64,000 nt of DNA from Faecalispora sporosphaeroides DSM 1294. GTDB taxonomy: Bacteria > Bacillota > Clostridia > Oscillospirales > Acutalibacteraceae. The position numbers and the translations under genes are program-made. A model generated the notes under the pieces. It ran no database searches, was not told the origin of the DNA, and saw nothing but the letters and a program-made list of their open reading frames with translations. The stretch spans positions 124,001 through 188,000 of the forward strand of contig KB911070.1 of the NCBI GenBank assembly GCA_000383295.1, read 5' to 3'. Below, one piece after another: positions 44,963 through 55,097 of the stretch; position 1 is the stretch's first letter, and each line of letters starts with the position of its first letter.

Positions 44963-44994
44963 ATAACACCATCACAGCAAAAGGAGGTCTTTGA

Positions 44995-46194
44995 TTGCAG
45001 CAGAATCACAGCCGCTACATTTACTTGCTTTCGGCGGGGCACCTGTTTACCGACATGAACCAGGGGGCACTCCCGGCGATTCTCCCGTTTTTAATTGCGG
45101 CTTACCATTTTAACTATGCACAGGTTGCAACGCTCGTGCTGGCTTCCACCGTAGTTTCGTCCATAATACAGCCGGTGTTCGGGAACCTTGCCGACAAAAC
45201 GCCCCGGCCGTGGATGATGGCGATCGGCGTGCTGCTGGCCGGCACAGGTATGGCGGCGGCCGGTTTTCTCTCCGACTTTCGGCTTTTGTTCCTATCGATT
45301 ATGATCAGCGGAATCGGCGTTGCGGCGTTTCACCCGGAAGGCGCCCGAATGGCGAATAAAGTCTCCGGCGACAAAAAGGGGACGGGCGTCAGCATCTTTT
45401 CGTTCGGCGGCAACGCGGGCTTCGCCGTGGGGCCGATTCTGGCCACGGCGTCCATCTCGCTGTTCGGGCTCAGGGGAACGGCGGTTCTTGCGGTTCCCTG
45501 TGTGCTGATGGCGATCACGATTTTATCGCAGATCAGGAAAATGGACCAGGCCCCGCCGGAACAGAGCCGCTCGGAAATGATTCCCGAAAAACCGGCAGAG
45601 CCGGACAGGTGGGTTCCCTTTACCCTGCTCAGTCTGCTGCTGTTTGGCCGTTCCATCGTGTTCTGCGGGCTGAACACGTTCCTTCCGCTCTTTTTTATTC
45701 AGGTGCTGCAGCAGTCCGAATCCACAGGCAGCGCCCTGCTGAGCTTCTACTTTGCAATCGGAGCCGCCAGCACGCTGATCGGCGGCAGACTGGGCGACCG
45801 GTTCGGCTTTGTGCGGATCACCCGCATCGGCTTTACCCTTTTCCTGCCGGTGATGGCGGCTCTGGCGATCACCAGAACCCTTGTGCCGGCGGTTCTGCTC
45901 CTGATTCCGGTGGCATTCGCGCTGTATTCCCCCAGCAGCCTGACGGTGGTACTGGGGCAGAAATATCTGCCGAACCGCATGGGGCTGGCGTCTGGGATCA
46001 CTTTGGGCCTTTCGGTCAGCATCGGCGGAATGATGGCGCCCCTTTTGGGGAATTTGGCCGATAATTTCGGCCTGATGGCGGCAATTTATGCCATCACCGC
46101 GATTTCCATTATACCGGCGGTGATGTCGTACACTTTGTCGAACGAGGATAAAAGGGAGAAAGCTGTGCAGAATTCGCATTCCTTAAAGAACTGA
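44995..46194 (+). CDS. MFS exporter, fosmidomycin-resistance (Fsr) type
   Basis: A 399-residue twelve-helix major facilitator. The N-terminal SAGHLFTDMNQGALPAILPFL, then FGNLADKTPRPW and AAFHPEGARMANKVSGDKKGTGVSIFSFGGNAGFAVGP, are characteristic of Fsr-like exporters. The start is TTG at 44995 with a strong AAAGGAGG site; no ATG fits. The name reflects homology to fosmidomycin exporters; the native substrate is unknown. It is preceded by a structured leader and followed by a terminator. Confidence 0.92.
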   Translation: MQQNHSRYIYLLSAGHLFTDMNQGALPAILPFLIAAYHFNYAQVATLVLASTVVSSIIQPVFGNLADKTPRPWMMAIGVLLAGTGMAAAGFLSDFRLLFLSIMISGIGVAAFHPEGARMANKVSGDKKGTGVSIFSFGGNAGFAVGPILATASISLFGLRGTAVLAVPCVLMAITILSQIRKMDQAPPEQSRSEMIPEKPAEPDRWVPFTLLSLLLFGRSIVFCGLNTFLPLFFIQVLQQSESTGSALLSFYFAIGAASTLIGGRLGDRFGFVRITRIGFTLFLPVMAALAITRTLVPAVLLLIPVAFALYSPSSLTVVLGQKYLPNRMGLASGITLGLSVSIGGMMAPLLGNLADNFGLMAAIYAITAISIIPAVMSYTLSNEDKREKAVQNSHSLKN

Positions 46195-46251
46195 TTGCGG
46201 GAGCAATCGGCGGCGGAAAGATTTAGAGAACATTCCCTTCAGACAGTAAAA

Positions 46252-46294
46252 CAAACGCCCCGCAGCGGCTTTGCAGGCCGAATCGGGGCGTTTG
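46252..46294. terminator. Bidirectional terminator between the Fsr-type exporter and trpA
   Basis: CAAACGCCCCG / CGGGGCGTTTG arms of 11 bases around a 21-base loop, between convergent genes. Confidence 0.85.
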
Positions 46295-46407
46295 CTTGTA
46301 TTTTATGATAAGTTCTAATATATCATTTTATATAAATTCCAGTTGTAACTCGAAAAACAGACTGCTTTCAGGCACATGGGGAACCGTGCGATTAAACCTA
46401 ATGCGGT

Positions 46408-47187
46408 TCAGTTCAAACGGCTGATCGCCGCTTTCATCTGCCTTACATACTCCGCCGCGACCGAAGCGGCTTCCCGCCCATATTGCCCGACAATTCTGAC
46501 GATGGCCGAGCCGACGATCACGCCGTCGGAGATCGCGGCCATTTTCTGCGCCTGCAGGGGAGTGGAGATGCCGAAGCCGATCGCGACCGGGGTGTCCGTC
46601 ACCTCGCGCACCAGAGCGGTGATTTCACCGATTCCGGACGAAAGCTCCGACCGGACTCCCGTGACGCCCAGAGACGATACGCAGTACAAAAAGCCCTCGG
46701 CCTCCTTTGCAATCTGCCGTACTCTGTCGCGGGAGGTGGGCGAAACGAACGAGATGAAATCCATGCCGTACCGCCTGCACACCGGCTCAAATTCCCCCTT
46801 CTCCTCGAACGGGACATCCGGCAGAATCAGACCGTCCATCCCGATTTCGGCGGCGGCTTTGAGAAAGCGCTCGGTGCCGTAGGAGAATACCACGTTCGCG
46901 TAGGTCATGAACACCAGCGGGACGCCGACCGTCTTGCGCACACGGCGCACCATCTGAAAGACGTCGTCCGTCGTCACGCCGTTTGACAGCGCGCGCAGGT
47001 TCGCCGCCTGAATCACGGGGCCCTCCGCCGTCGGGTCGGAGAAGGGAATCCCCAGCTCGATCACATCCGCGCCCGCTTCGGCGATGGACTGAATCAGCCG
47101 CTCCGTTGTTTCCAAATCCGGGTCGCCGCAGGTGAGAAACGCCACGAAGGCCTTTTCGCCTGAAAACGCTTCTTTTAGTCTGCTCAT
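46408..47187 (-). CDS. trpA: Tryptophan synthase alpha chain
   Basis: Cleaves indole-3-glycerol phosphate to indole and glyceraldehyde-3-phosphate and passes indole to TrpB. It has 259 residues, the usual length. The catalytic Glu lies in [22 protein letters not shown] (near 41-62) with the family Asp further along in the same stretch; [14 protein letters not shown] and [11 protein letters not shown] (phosphate site) follow. Its start overlaps the trpB stop by four bases. It is the last gene of the trp operon. Confidence 0.97.
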   Translation of the reverse strand: MSRLKEAFSGEKAFVAFLTCGDPDLETTERLIQSIAEAGADVIELGIPFSDPTAEGPVIQAANLRALSNGVTTDDVFQMVRRVRKTVGVPLVFMTYANVVFSYGTERFLKAAAEIGMDGLILPDVPFEEKGEFEPVCRRYGMDFISFVSPTSRDRVRQIAKEAEGFLYCVSSLGVTGVRSELSSGIGEITALVREVTDTPVAIGFGISTPLQAQKMAAISDGVIVGSAIVRIVGQYGREAASVAAEYVRQMKAAISRLN

Positions 47188-48377
47188 TCGCTCAGCTCCT
47201 CTCCTCTGTACCGCGCGATGGCCGCACAGTCCTTATCACCGCGGCCCGAAAGATTGACGACGATGATCTGATCCTTCGCCATCGCCGGCGCGAGCTTCAT
47301 CGCATACGCGACGGCGTGCGCGCTTTCAATGGCGGGGATGACCCCCTCCGTTCGCGAGAGATACTCGAACGCCTCCACGGCCTCGTCGTCGGTAATTGAC
47401 ACGTATTCCGCGCGGCCAATGTCGTGCAGGTGTGCATGCTCCGGCCCAATACCCGGGTAATCGAGCCCGGCGGAAATCGAATAGACCGGCGCGATCTGTC
47501 CGTATTCATCCTGGCAGAAATACGATTTCATCCCGTGGAAAATTCCGAGCTTTCCGGTGGCGATCGTGGCCGCCGTTTCAAAGGAATCCACACCGCGCCC
47601 GGCGGCCTCGCAGCCGATCAGCCGCACGGAGGAATCCCCGATAAAGTGGTAAAACGCGCCGATTGCGTTGGAGCCGCCGCCCACACAGGCCAAAACCGCA
47701 TCCGGCAGACGCCCCTCCTTTTGCAGAAGCTGCGCCTTGATCTCTTTGGAAATTACCGCCTGAAAATCGCGCACGATCGTGGGGAACGGGTGCGGGCCCA
47801 TCACAGAGCCGAGCACATAGTGCGTGTCGGCGATCCGGCCCACCCATTCGCGCATCGTTTCCGAAACGGCGTCCTTGAGCGTCGCCGTGCCGCTTGTAAC
47901 AGGATTCACCTTCGCCCCGAGCAGGCGCATTTTGTACACATTCAGCGCCTGGCGCTTTGTGTCCTCTTCGCCCATGAAGATCTCGCACTCCATGCCCATC
48001 AGCGCGGCGGCGGTGGCGGTGGCCACGCCGTGCTGGCCCGCGCCCGTTTCGGCGATCACGCGCGTTTTGCCCATTTTTTTCGCCAGCAGCGCCTGCCCCA
48101 GCACATTGTTGATCTTGTGTGCTCCCGTGTGGTTCAAATCCTCGCGCTTGAGGTAAATTTTCGCGCCGCCGAGGCGCTTTGTCATATTTTCCGCAAAGTA
48201 CAGCAGAGAGGGGCGACCCGCGTAATTATTGAGCAGCTCCGTCAGCTCCGCGTTGAACTGCGGGTCGTCTCTATACGCATTGTAAGCCCGCTCCAGCTCA
48301 ATGACGGCGGTCATCAGCGTTTCGGGAATATATTGGCCGCCGTGAACTCCGAACCTTCCGTTTCCCATTTTGCTCAC
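47184..48377 (-). CDS. trpB: Tryptophan synthase beta chain
   Basis: PLP enzyme joining indole and serine to tryptophan. The 397-residue product shows [14 protein letters not shown] at the start, the PLP lysine in [14 protein letters not shown] (near 85-90), the [12 protein letters not shown] loop, the GGGSNAIG phosphate cup near 230 and the C-terminal [11 protein letters not shown]. It overlaps trpF by four bases upstream and trpA by four bases downstream, so it is translationally coupled on both sides. It is the TrpB1 type that pairs with TrpA. Confidence 0.98.
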   Translation of the reverse strand: MSKMGNGRFGVHGGQYIPETLMTAVIELERAYNAYRDDPQFNAELTELLNNYAGRPSLLYFAENMTKRLGGAKIYLKREDLNHTGAHKINNVLGQALLAKKMGKTRVIAETGAGQHGVATATAAALMGMECEIFMGEEDTKRQALNVYKMRLLGAKVNPVTSGTATLKDAVSETMREWVGRIADTHYVLGSVMGPHPFPTIVRDFQAVISKEIKAQLLQKEGRLPDAVLACVGGGSNAIGAFYHFIGDSSVRLIGCEAAGRGVDSFETAATIATGKLGIFHGMKSYFCQDEYGQIAPVYSISAGLDYPGIGPEHAHLHDIGRAEYVSITDDEAVEAFEYLSRTEGVIPAIESAHAVAYAMKLAPAMAKDQIIVVNLSGRGDKDCAAIARYRGEELSE

Positions 48378-49033
48378 TCCTTTTGGCCGGATCGCTCCGG
48401 CCGGTTTTGTGGCTTTTCTATATTTTCCTGCCCTGCGCCGTGCGCCGCGGCGACGGCGGCGAGAATTTTCTCACGGTCTTTTTGCCTCTCCGTTTCCACG
48501 CCGGAGCTGATATCCACCGCGTACGGCGCAAAGCGCGTGATCGCCTGCGGGATGTTCTGCGGTGTCAGGCCTCCCGCCAGAACAAACGGGCGGGTGATGC
48601 CCGAAATCAGCGACCAGTCGAAGGGTTCGCCGGTGCCGTAGCCGTTGTCGAGCAAAATCAGGTCGGCTGTGCTTTGCTGTGCCGCCGTCAAATCCTCCGG
48701 CGCGCGCACGCGAAACGCCCGCCAGATCGGCACGCCGGGGAGCAGCGCCTTCAGCCCCCCGATATATTCCTCGCTTTCGTCGCCGTGCAGCTGAACAATT
48801 TGAATCACTCCCGCACGGCACAGCGATAGGATCTGCTCCCGCGGGGCGTTGACAAACACCCCCGCGACCGGTATGGAGGAATGAATCTTTTCTCTGAGCT
48901 GCGCGGCCTGCTGCATGGTTACCTTGCGGTGACTTTTTTCAAAGAACACGAAGCCCGCGTAATCCGGCATGGCCTGGTTGACGTATTCGGCGTCGCACGG
49001 GCGGAACAGCCCGCAGATTTTAATTCTCGTCAT
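48374..49033 (-). CDS. trpF: Phosphoribosylanthranilate isomerase
   Basis: Isomerises phosphoribosyl-anthranilate in the third step of the branch. The 219-residue TIM barrel has the catalytic Cys in [14 protein letters not shown] (near 7) and the Asp in [18 protein letters not shown] (near 130), with the phosphate site [12 protein letters not shown]. It carries a C-terminal extension of about 20 charged residues. Both ends overlap the neighbouring trp genes by four bases. Confidence 0.96.
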   Translation of the reverse strand: MTRIKICGLFRPCDAEYVNQAMPDYAGFVFFEKSHRKVTMQQAAQLREKIHSSIPVAGVFVNAPREQILSLCRAGVIQIVQLHGDESEEYIGGLKALLPGVPIWRAFRVRAPEDLTAAQQSTADLILLDNGYGTGEPFDWSLISGITRPFVLAGGLTPQNIPQAITRFAPYAVDISSGVETERQKDREKILAAVAAAHGAGQENIEKPQNRPERSGQKE

Positions 49034-49812
49034 TGCGCGGCCCTCCGGAATTCCAAAAGCGCCGCGCGGCGGTTCGGCGCTCTCATCAGCGCCTCGCCCA
49101 CCAGCACCGCGTCGGCACCAGCCGCTTTCAGCCGGGCGATATCCTGTGCTCCCGCAACGCCGGATTCCGCGACGAACAGGGCGCTTGACGGAATTTTCCC
49201 GCGCAGGCGGGCGGCGTTTTCAAAATCGACGGTGAAATTTTTCAGGTTGCGGTTATTTACGCCGATAAGCTTCGCCCCGGCCTGCAGCGCCGACTCGATT
49301 TCCGTTTCGTCGTGCGCCTCCGCCAGAGCGGAAAGACCCAACGCATCGCAGATTTCGAGATACCGCGCGATCGTTTTCGTATCGAGCAGCGCGCAGATGA
49401 GCAGCACTGCGTCCGCCCCCAGCACCTTGGCTTCGTAAAGCTGGTATTCGTCCACGGTAAAATCCTTGCGCAGCATGGGGGTCGAAACCGCGCCCCGGAT
49501 CTCGCGAAAAATTTCATCCGACCCCAAAAACCACTTCGGCTCCGTCAGGCAGGAGATGCAGTCCGCCCCGGCGGCCTCGTAATCCCTTGCGATGGCGAGG
49601 TACGGGAATTCCTCTGAAATGATTCCCTTGGAGGGGGAGGCCTTTTTCACCTCGCAGATCAGGGACGTTCCGTCCGCCCGCAGGGCCTTTGCAAATCTCA
49701 AATCGCCCTTGGGCAGACTCAGCGCCGCCTCGCGCAATTTCCCGGGTGAAACAAGCTCTTTGGCACGCGCCACGCGCCGGGCGGCAAAGGCCGCGATTTC
49801 CTCCAGAATCAT
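49030..49812 (-). CDS. trpC: Indole-3-glycerol phosphate synthase
   Basis: Closes the indole ring. The 260-residue TIM barrel shows the conserved [15 protein letters not shown] (catalytic Lys near 57), [23 protein letters not shown]-like [15 protein letters not shown] (Lys near 112), [12 protein letters not shown] (near 180) and [10 protein letters not shown]. It is not fused to TrpF, which is encoded separately. Starts and stops overlap trpD and trpF by four bases. Confidence 0.97.
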   Translation of the reverse strand: MILEEIAAFAARRVARAKELVSPGKLREAALSLPKGDLRFAKALRADGTSLICEVKKASPSKGIISEEFPYLAIARDYEAAGADCISCLTEPKWFLGSDEIFREIRGAVSTPMLRKDFTVDEYQLYEAKVLGADAVLLICALLDTKTIARYLEICDALGLSALAEAHDETEIESALQAGAKLIGVNNRNLKNFTVDFENAARLRGKIPSSALFVAESGVAGAQDIARLKAAGADAVLVGEALMRAPNRRAALLEFRRAAQ

Positions 49813-50852
49813 GACGCGGCCTCTTCCTTCCGGTTCGATTCCAGAACGAACTCCCGCAGCTTTTCCATCGCCCTGCCGCTGTCGATTAGCTCCGCCGCCA
49901 AGCGAACGCCCTGCGCGAGCGAGGCGGCCCTGCCCGCAACATACAGCCCCGCGCCCGCGTTGAGCAGAACTGCGTCGCGTTTTGCGCCCTTTACGCCGTT
50001 CAGTATATCGAGCGTGATCTGCGCGTTCTCCTGCGGCGTACCGCCCACCAGCTCAGATTTCTCGCACGGGGTCAGGCCGAAATCCTGCGGGTGAATCACA
50101 TAGGTGGTGAATTGATCTCCGTTGAATTCGCAGACAGTGGTCGGCGAGGACAGCGAAATTTCATCGAGCTTATCCTGCCCGTAGACCACCATGCCGCGCC
50201 GCACGCCCAGATTGTGCAGCACATGAGCCAGCGGCTCCACCATTTCTTCGGCGTACACGCCCAGCACCTGCAAATTCGCGTGGGCCGGGTTTGTCAGCGG
50301 GCCGAGGATGTTGAAAATGGTGCGGATGCCCAGCTCCTTGCGGACGGGGCCGACGTATTTCATGGAAGAATGGTACGCCTGCGCGAATAAAAAGCAAATG
50401 CCGACGCTTTGCAGCAGTGAAACGCACCGCTCGGGCGAAAGGCTGATGTTAACCCCCAGCGCCTCCAGGCAGTCCGCCGCGCCGCTGCGGGAGGACGCCG
50501 CGCGGTTGCCGTGCTTTGCCACCCGAACCCCGCCCGCCGCGATGACGAGGGAGGAGGTGGTGGAAATGTTGAAGGAATTCGAGCCGTCCCCGCCGGTGCC
50601 GACGATCTCGAGCAGGTCATCCGCGTACTCCACGGGCAAAGCGCGCGCGCGCATCCCGGCGGCGCAGGCGGTGATTTCCTCAATGGTTTCACCCTTGGCG
50701 GAGAGCGCCGCGAGGAACGCCGCGGTCTGCACCGGCGACGTGCCGCCGCTCATGATTTCATCCATGACGGCCAAAGCCTCGCCATAGGTCAGGTCTTTTC
50801 GGTCGATCAGCTTCGAGGTTGCTTCTTTAATCATGACAAACGCTCCTTTCAC
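49809..50852 (-). CDS. trpD: Anthranilate phosphoribosyltransferase
   Basis: Transfers phosphoribose from PRPP to anthranilate. The protein is 347 residues in the listed frame; the second Met (residue 7, MIKEATSKL) at 50834 has a better ribosome site (AAAGGAGCGTTTGTC) and may be the true start, giving 341 residues. Conserved: [22 protein letters not shown] (PRPP glycine loop near 80-100), [12 protein letters not shown] and the LGPLTNPA loop. No TrpG fusion. It overlaps trpC by four bases. Confidence 0.96.
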   Translation of the reverse strand: MKGAFVMIKEATSKLIDRKDLTYGEALAVMDEIMSGGTSPVQTAAFLAALSAKGETIEEITACAAGMRARALPVEYADDLLEIVGTGGDGSNSFNISTTSSLVIAAGGVRVAKHGNRAASSRSGAADCLEALGVNISLSPERCVSLLQSVGICFLFAQAYHSSMKYVGPVRKELGIRTIFNILGPLTNPAHANLQVLGVYAEEMVEPLAHVLHNLGVRRGMVVYGQDKLDEISLSSPTTVCEFNGDQFTTYVIHPQDFGLTPCEKSELVGGTPQENAQITLDILNGVKGAKRDAVLLNAGAGLYVAGRAASLAQGVRLAAELIDSGRAMEKLREFVLESNRKEEAAS

Positions 50853-51415
50853 AGCGCAAGAAAATTCCGGATGATCTGCATGCCATTTTCAGTCAGAATG
50901 GATTCCGGGTGAAACTGTACTCCGTAAATCGGGAACTCACGGTGCATCACGGCCATTATTTCGCCGTCGTCGGTTTCGGCGGTAACGGCGAGGCACTCGG
51001 GCATGGTATCGTGCAGTGCGGCAAGCGAGTGGTAGCGCGCCGCTTTGATCTGTTTGGGAAGCCCCGAAAACAGCGGGCAATTTTCAGCGAGCGTCACCAC
51101 TGACTGCTTGCCGTGCATCAGCTGCTTTGCGTGGGAGACCGTGGCCCCGTACGCCTCGCAGATCGCCTGATGCCCCAGGCACACGCCGAGCAGCGGGGTG
51201 CTTTGCCCGAGCTCCTTCGCGGCGGCGACGCAGATGCCGGCGTCCCCCGGGTAGCCCGGCCCCGGCGAGAGGATGATGTGCGAGGGGGCAAGCTCCCTCA
51301 CCTCCGCCACCGAAAGCTCGTCGTTGCGCACAACGCGGATGTCGGGGTTATTCGTACCGACAAACTGGTATAGGTTATACGAAAAGCTGTCGTAGTTATC
51401 AATCAGCAGAATCAT
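50849..51415 (-). CDS. trpG: Anthranilate synthase glutamine amidotransferase subunit
   Basis: Supplies ammonia from glutamine to TrpE. The 188-residue class I amidotransferase has [13 protein letters not shown] at the start, [12 protein letters not shown], the nucleophile in [11 protein letters not shown] (Cys near 79) and the C-terminal [12 protein letters not shown] with the catalytic His and Glu. It overlaps trpE by 17 bases and trpD by about four, consistent with strict coupling. Confidence 0.97.
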   Translation of the reverse strand: MILLIDNYDSFSYNLYQFVGTNNPDIRVVRNDELSVAEVRELAPSHIILSPGPGYPGDAGICVAAAKELGQSTPLLGVCLGHQAICEAYGATVSHAKQLMHGKQSVVTLAENCPLFSGLPKQIKAARYHSLAALHDTMPECLAVTAETDDGEIMAVMHREFPIYGVQFHPESILTENGMQIIRNFLAL

Positions 51416-52886
51416 GCTCCAGCCCTCCCTGTGCGGCCTCCAGCGCGCCGACGACGGCCCGGGCCTTTTGAATGCATTCCCGGTACTCGTTCTCCGGCAC
51501 GCTGTCGGCTACGATTCCGGCACCGGAGCGGACGAACACCTTGCCCTTCTTTTTGTAGGCGATGCGGATTGCAATGCAGGTGTCGAGATTCCCGGTAAAA
51601 TCGAGGTAACCGATGGCCCCGCCGTAAATGCCGCGCTTGTTGTTCTCCAGCTCGTTGATGATCTCGCAGGCGCGGATTTTGGGCGCGCCGGACAGTGTGC
51701 CCGCGGGCAGGATCGAATCGATCGCGTCCGCCGCGTCGCGGTCTTTTCGGAGCGTTCCGCGCACGGTGGAGCCGATGTGCATCACGTGGGAAAAGCGTTC
51801 GATCCCCATGTACTGCTCCACCTGCACGCTGCCAAACTCGCTGATTCTGCCGATGTCGTTGCGCCCCAGATCGACCAGCATGTTGTGCTCGGCGCATTCC
51901 TTTTCATCCGCGAGAAGCTCCCGCTCCAGCCGTTTGTCCTCCTCCTCCGTTTTGCCGCGCGGGCGGGTGCCGGCCAGCGGGAAGGTGTGCAGCACGCCGT
52001 TTTGCAGGCGCACCAGCGTTTCGGGAGAGGCGCCGGCGAACTCGATATCGTCGCTCGAAAAATAGAACATATACGGCGAGGGGTTCACCGTGCGCAGAAC
52101 GCGGTAGGTGTCGAGCAGGCTGCCCTCAAAGTCCGCTTCGAGCCGGTTTGAGAGCACCACCTGAAAAATGTCCCCTTCGCGGATGTACTCCTTCGCCCGC
52201 TCGACCATGGCGCAGTAGGCGGGCTCGTCGAACAGCGCGCGCACCGGCGAGGTCATGCGCCCGGGGGCCTCCTGCTTTGGCGCGCCGGTTAAAAGAAGCT
52301 CGCGAAGATTTTTCAGTTCCATCTCTGCCCGGCGGTACTCCGTTTCCATATGGTCGCACCGCGCGTTCACGATTAAAATGATCTTCTGCTGGAAGTGGTC
52401 GAACGCGATCACCTTGTCGAACAGCATCAAATCCACATCCTGAAAGCCCTCTTGGTCATCCGCATTCAGAACCAGTGACGGTTCAGCATACTTGATGTAA
52501 TCGTAGGAGAAATACCCGACGAGCCCGCCGGTGAAGGGCGGCAGGTTTTCCATGCGCGGGCTGCGGTTATCCGTGAGTACCTGCCGGATGATCTCTTTGG
52601 GGTGCTTTGTCTCCATTGTGATGGAGGAACCGGCCCGCAGGGTGAGCACGCCGTCTGTGCAGGTCAGCTCCAGCGCGGGGTCGAACCCCAGGAACGTGTA
52701 CCGGCCCCAAACGCGGCTGCTCTCCGCCGATTCGAGCAGGTAGCAGTGGCTGCTGACGTTTTTCAGCTTTCGCAGCGCTTCGATCGGGGTGATCCGGTCG
52801 GCATACAGCTCGCAGCTGATCGGGATGACTTTGAAATCGCCCGTCTGCGACAGCCGTTTCGCCTCTGAAAACGCGGGATTTGCCAT
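51399..52886 (-). CDS. trpE: Anthranilate synthase component I
   Basis: Converts chorismate to anthranilate, the first committed step. The 495-residue protein has the N-terminal regulatory region with LLESAESSRVWGRYTFLG (the LLES-type segment used in tryptophan feedback inhibition), and the catalytic chorismate domain with SPETLVRLQNG, PLAGTRPRGKTEEED, HNMLVDLGRNDIGRIS and LPAGTLSGAPK-like LPAGTLSGAPKIRACEII. The upstream AAAGG site is weak and 11 bases away, which may add to leader control. It heads trpEGDCFBA behind a T-box. Confidence 0.97.
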   Translation of the reverse strand: MANPAFSEAKRLSQTGDFKVIPISCELYADRITPIEALRKLKNVSSHCYLLESAESSRVWGRYTFLGFDPALELTCTDGVLTLRAGSSITMETKHPKEIIRQVLTDNRSPRMENLPPFTGGLVGYFSYDYIKYAEPSLVLNADDQEGFQDVDLMLFDKVIAFDHFQQKIILIVNARCDHMETEYRRAEMELKNLRELLLTGAPKQEAPGRMTSPVRALFDEPAYCAMVERAKEYIREGDIFQVVLSNRLEADFEGSLLDTYRVLRTVNPSPYMFYFSSDDIEFAGASPETLVRLQNGVLHTFPLAGTRPRGKTEEEDKRLERELLADEKECAEHNMLVDLGRNDIGRISEFGSVQVEQYMGIERFSHVMHIGSTVRGTLRKDRDAADAIDSILPAGTLSGAPKIRACEIINELENNKRGIYGGAIGYLDFTGNLDTCIAIRIAYKKKGKVFVRSGAGIVADSVPENEYRECIQKARAVVGALEAAQGGLEHDSAD

Positions 52887-52929
52887 GTTTCATCATGCCT
52901 TTCTGTCAGAATTTTCCGCCAGAGACGAC

Positions 52930-52967
52930 AAAAAAGCCCGCCCCTGACAATTACTTTGTCAAGGACG
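52930..52967 (-). terminator. T-box terminator of the trp operon
   Basis: CGTCCTTGACA pairs with TGTCAGGGGCG (with G-T pairs) around a 7-base loop; GGCTTTTTT follows on the minus strand. It forms the off state of the T-box leader. Confidence 0.9.
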
Positions 52968-53210
52968 AGCTGAAAGGCTCGCGGTGCCACCCTGATTCAC
53001 GGTACAACGACCGTGCGCTTAGCGGGATACCAACATATCCCCGGCAACTAACGCATGCCTTCTCGTCGCAGAATACTCGGGTTCCCCCTTTGACTGCGCC
53101 CTCTGCGGTCCATTTGATGACTTGTTTTCTACCCGACTCTCAGCATCGCGGGCTCTCTGTAAGAGCATGATCACCGTTATCTCCGCATCAACGGTTTGGT
53201 TATCAAATTT
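52930..53210 (-). promoter_or_regulatory. Tryptophan T-box leader
   Basis: The T-box sequence AGGGTGGCACCGCG is at 52980-52993 on the minus strand. Stem I closes with TGCGG near 53183 and CCGCA near 53107. The expected specifier loop reads AAATGGA, giving TGG (53110-53112), the tryptophan codon. Uncharged tRNA-Trp should pair here and at the antiterminator bulge so that the trp genes are read only when tryptophan is scarce. Confidence 0.95.
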
Positions 53211-53216
53211 TCACTT

Positions 53217-53245
53217 AACTTACCACAAAAATTCGGCCCTGTCAA
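53217..53245 (-). promoter_or_regulatory. trp operon promoter
   Basis: TTGACA (53240-53245) and TAAGTT (53217-53222) on the minus strand with a 17 bp spacer. The stretch from here to 53432 shows no gene. Confidence 0.8.
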
Positions 53246-53432
53246 TAGTCCGTTTTACAGAAGAATAAAGATTTCTCTTTGGAACACAATATGCAAAACC
53301 CCGCTTTTTGCTCCGCGGGCGGTGTTTCGCCAACGCATTGACCAATCCGCGACAGAATCTGCGATCGATTCCCTGCAACTTTCACAAAGAAAACGAAAAA
53401 CGGAAAAACACCAAATGCGGCGCATGAAAAAG

Positions 53433-53792
53433 CTAAAAATTTTGCGCAGCCTGCTGCCGCAGCTCCTTTTCTTTGATGCAGGCGATATATTCTTTTCCCC
53501 ATACGCCCACGGCGTCCAGAACCGGCTCAAAATCCCGGCCGAGCTGGCTGAGCGAGTACTCTACCTTCGGCGGAATCTGGTCGTACACCGTGCGCTCGAT
53601 CAGGCCGTTTTCCAGCATCATGCGAAGCTGCTTGGTCAGCGTGGCCTGCGTCAGGCGCGGCAGCGAGCGCTGCAGCTCGTTAAAGCGCATCGTTTTCATG
53701 CTCAGATGGTATAAAATCAGCAGCGTCCATTTCCCCGTAAGCAGCTTTTGCGCCGTCACATAAGGACAGATGCCAAATAAATCCTCGTCCAT
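53433..53792 (-). CDS. HxlR family winged-helix regulator
   Basis: A 119-residue DNA-binding protein of the HxlR type: CPYVTAQKLLTGKWTLLILYHL at the start, then the recognition region MRFNELQRSLPRLTQATLTKQLRMMLENGLIER and the wing QIPPKVEYSLSQLG. The cysteine near position 9 is in the place used for redox or electrophile sensing in several relatives. It is divergent from a PPOX-type flavoprotein gene and probably controls it. The 140 bp between them contains two GTAC-centred half-sites near 53848 and 53866. Confidence 0.92.
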   Translation of the reverse strand: MDEDLFGICPYVTAQKLLTGKWTLLILYHLSMKTMRFNELQRSLPRLTQATLTKQLRMMLENGLIERTVYDQIPPKVEYSLSQLGRDFEPVLDAVGVWGKEYIACIKEKELRQQAAQNF

Positions 53793-53932
53793 TTTATCAA
53801 GGCCCCCTTTCAGTATCCAGAAAGATACTTACAATACAAAATAATCGTACTTGAATTTTGTTTTGTACTATGCTTCAATAGTAGCAGGAAAGAAATCATA
53901 AGTCAATCATAAAGAAAACGGAGGCATGACTC

Positions 53933-54325
53933 ATGCAGGAAGTATGCGAATTTTTGAAACAATGCGGCACGTATTATCTGGCTACCACCGAGGGCGACCA
54001 GCCGCGCGTGCGGCCTTTTGGCACGGCGGAGATTTTTGAGGGCAAGCTGTACATTCAGACCGGCAAGGTAAAGAATGTGTACCGCCAGATGAAAGAAAAC
54101 CCAAAAATTGAAATCAGCGGCATGGCGGGCGGAAAATGGATTCGCCTTGCAGCGACCGCGGTTGAGGACGACCGCGCACAGGCAAGGCAGCACATGCTGG
54201 ATGCATACCCCTCCCTGAAAAAAATGTACAGTGCCGACGACGGCAATACAGTGGTTTTCTACCTGGAAAACGCCACAGCCACCATTTGCTCCTTTACCGA
54301 GGAGCCGAAAGTGATTCAGTTCTAA
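53933..54325 (+). CDS. Pyridoxamine 5'-phosphate oxidase-like flavin-binding protein
   Basis: A 130-residue split-barrel protein of the PPOX family: the N-terminal CGTYYLATTEGDQPRVRPFG (flavin-phosphate contact) and TGKVKNVYRQMKENPKIEI are typical. The small size places it among general flavin- or F420-binding members, not true PdxH. The ATG at 53933 follows CGGAGG. It is divergent from the HxlR regulator and probably under its control. A terminator follows. Confidence 0.9.
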   Translation: MQEVCEFLKQCGTYYLATTEGDQPRVRPFGTAEIFEGKLYIQTGKVKNVYRQMKENPKIEISGMAGGKWIRLAATAVEDDRAQARQHMLDAYPSLKKMYSADDGNTVVFYLENATATICSFTEEPKVIQF

Positions 54326-54347
54326 GCGTTGTCTTTATCGTTCAATC

Positions 54348-54386
54348 AAAAACGGCGGGCCAAATTGAATTGGCCTGCCGTTTTTT
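54348..54386 (+). terminator. Terminator after the PPOX-like gene
   Basis: AAAAACGGCGGGCCAA / TTGGCCTGCCGTTTTTT with a 6-base loop and one mismatch. The next 170 bp, to the MarR promoter, show no gene. Confidence 0.9.
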
Positions 54387-54557
54387 GATTGGAACAATCC
54401 GGTAATCCTAAGCACAAGCCCGCTTGCCCGGTGCGAAAGCAGTACCGCCCCGCAGCCCCGGCCCTGCCTGTATCGACCCGCGGAACCCCCTCCTCTTTCC
54501 GTATTATTTCGACAAATTAGAATTCGTTTTGGGGCGTAGGTTCTATCACTTTTTCTC

Positions 54558-54601
54558 TTGACGCAGGATTCGATTTTGAATATAATGTTGTAGACACAAC
54601 A
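54558..54601 (+). promoter_or_regulatory. Promoter and MarR operator of the ABC exporter operon
   Basis: TTGACG (54558-54563) and TATAAT (54581-54586) with a 17 bp spacer. The palindrome TGTTGT-AGAC-ACAACA (54586-54601) overlaps the end of the -10 and the start site, a standard position for autorepression by the MarR protein encoded next. Confidence 0.8.
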
Positions 54602-54641
54602 GTTTTATGTCAAACAATTCACTTTGGAAAGGATATGCCCG

Positions 54642-55091
54642 ATGAATCAAATGAAGGTCGGCAGGGAGCTTCGTTCCCTGAACAACATGATCCGGCGTTA
54701 TTTTGAATTTTCATCTCACCGGAAGGAAATTGAAACCATTACCGGCAATAACGGCTGGATCATCAGCTTTGTCGCAGAACGGGCCGGCCGAGACATCTAC
54801 CAGAAAGACATTGAGGACTATTTCACCATTACCCGTTCCACCGCTTCCCGGGTGCTGAGCCTGATGGAGCAAAAGGGGCTGATTGAGCGGCAGGCCGTTG
54901 CGCAGGACGCACGCCTGAAAAAAATTGTGCTGACCCCAAAGGCGCTGGAAATTCGGGGACTGATGCTGGAGGATGCCAAAAAAATGGAGGCTACCCTCAT
55001 CCAGGGCTTTACGGAGGAGGAAATCGAAACGCTGCTCTCATATCTGGAACGAATGAAAACCAACATAACCAATCTGCAGGAGGAGCAATAA
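54642..55091 (+). CDS. MarR family transcriptional regulator
   Basis: A 149-residue winged-helix repressor. It contains NNGWIISFVAERAGRDIYQKDIEDYFTITRSTASRVLSLMEQKGLIERQ (recognition helix) and the wing DARLKKIVLT. The ATG at 54642 has AAAGGA eight bases upstream; the in-frame TTG at 54624 is not used. The palindrome at its promoter indicates self-repression. It begins the operon with two ABC exporter subunits, the first starting 7 bp after its stop. Confidence 0.92.
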   Translation: MNQMKVGRELRSLNNMIRRYFEFSSHRKEIETITGNNGWIISFVAERAGRDIYQKDIEDYFTITRSTASRVLSLMEQKGLIERQAVAQDARLKKIVLTPKALEIRGLMLEDAKKMEATLIQGFTEEEIETLLSYLERMKTNITNLQEEQ

Positions 55092-55097
55092 CAATCC

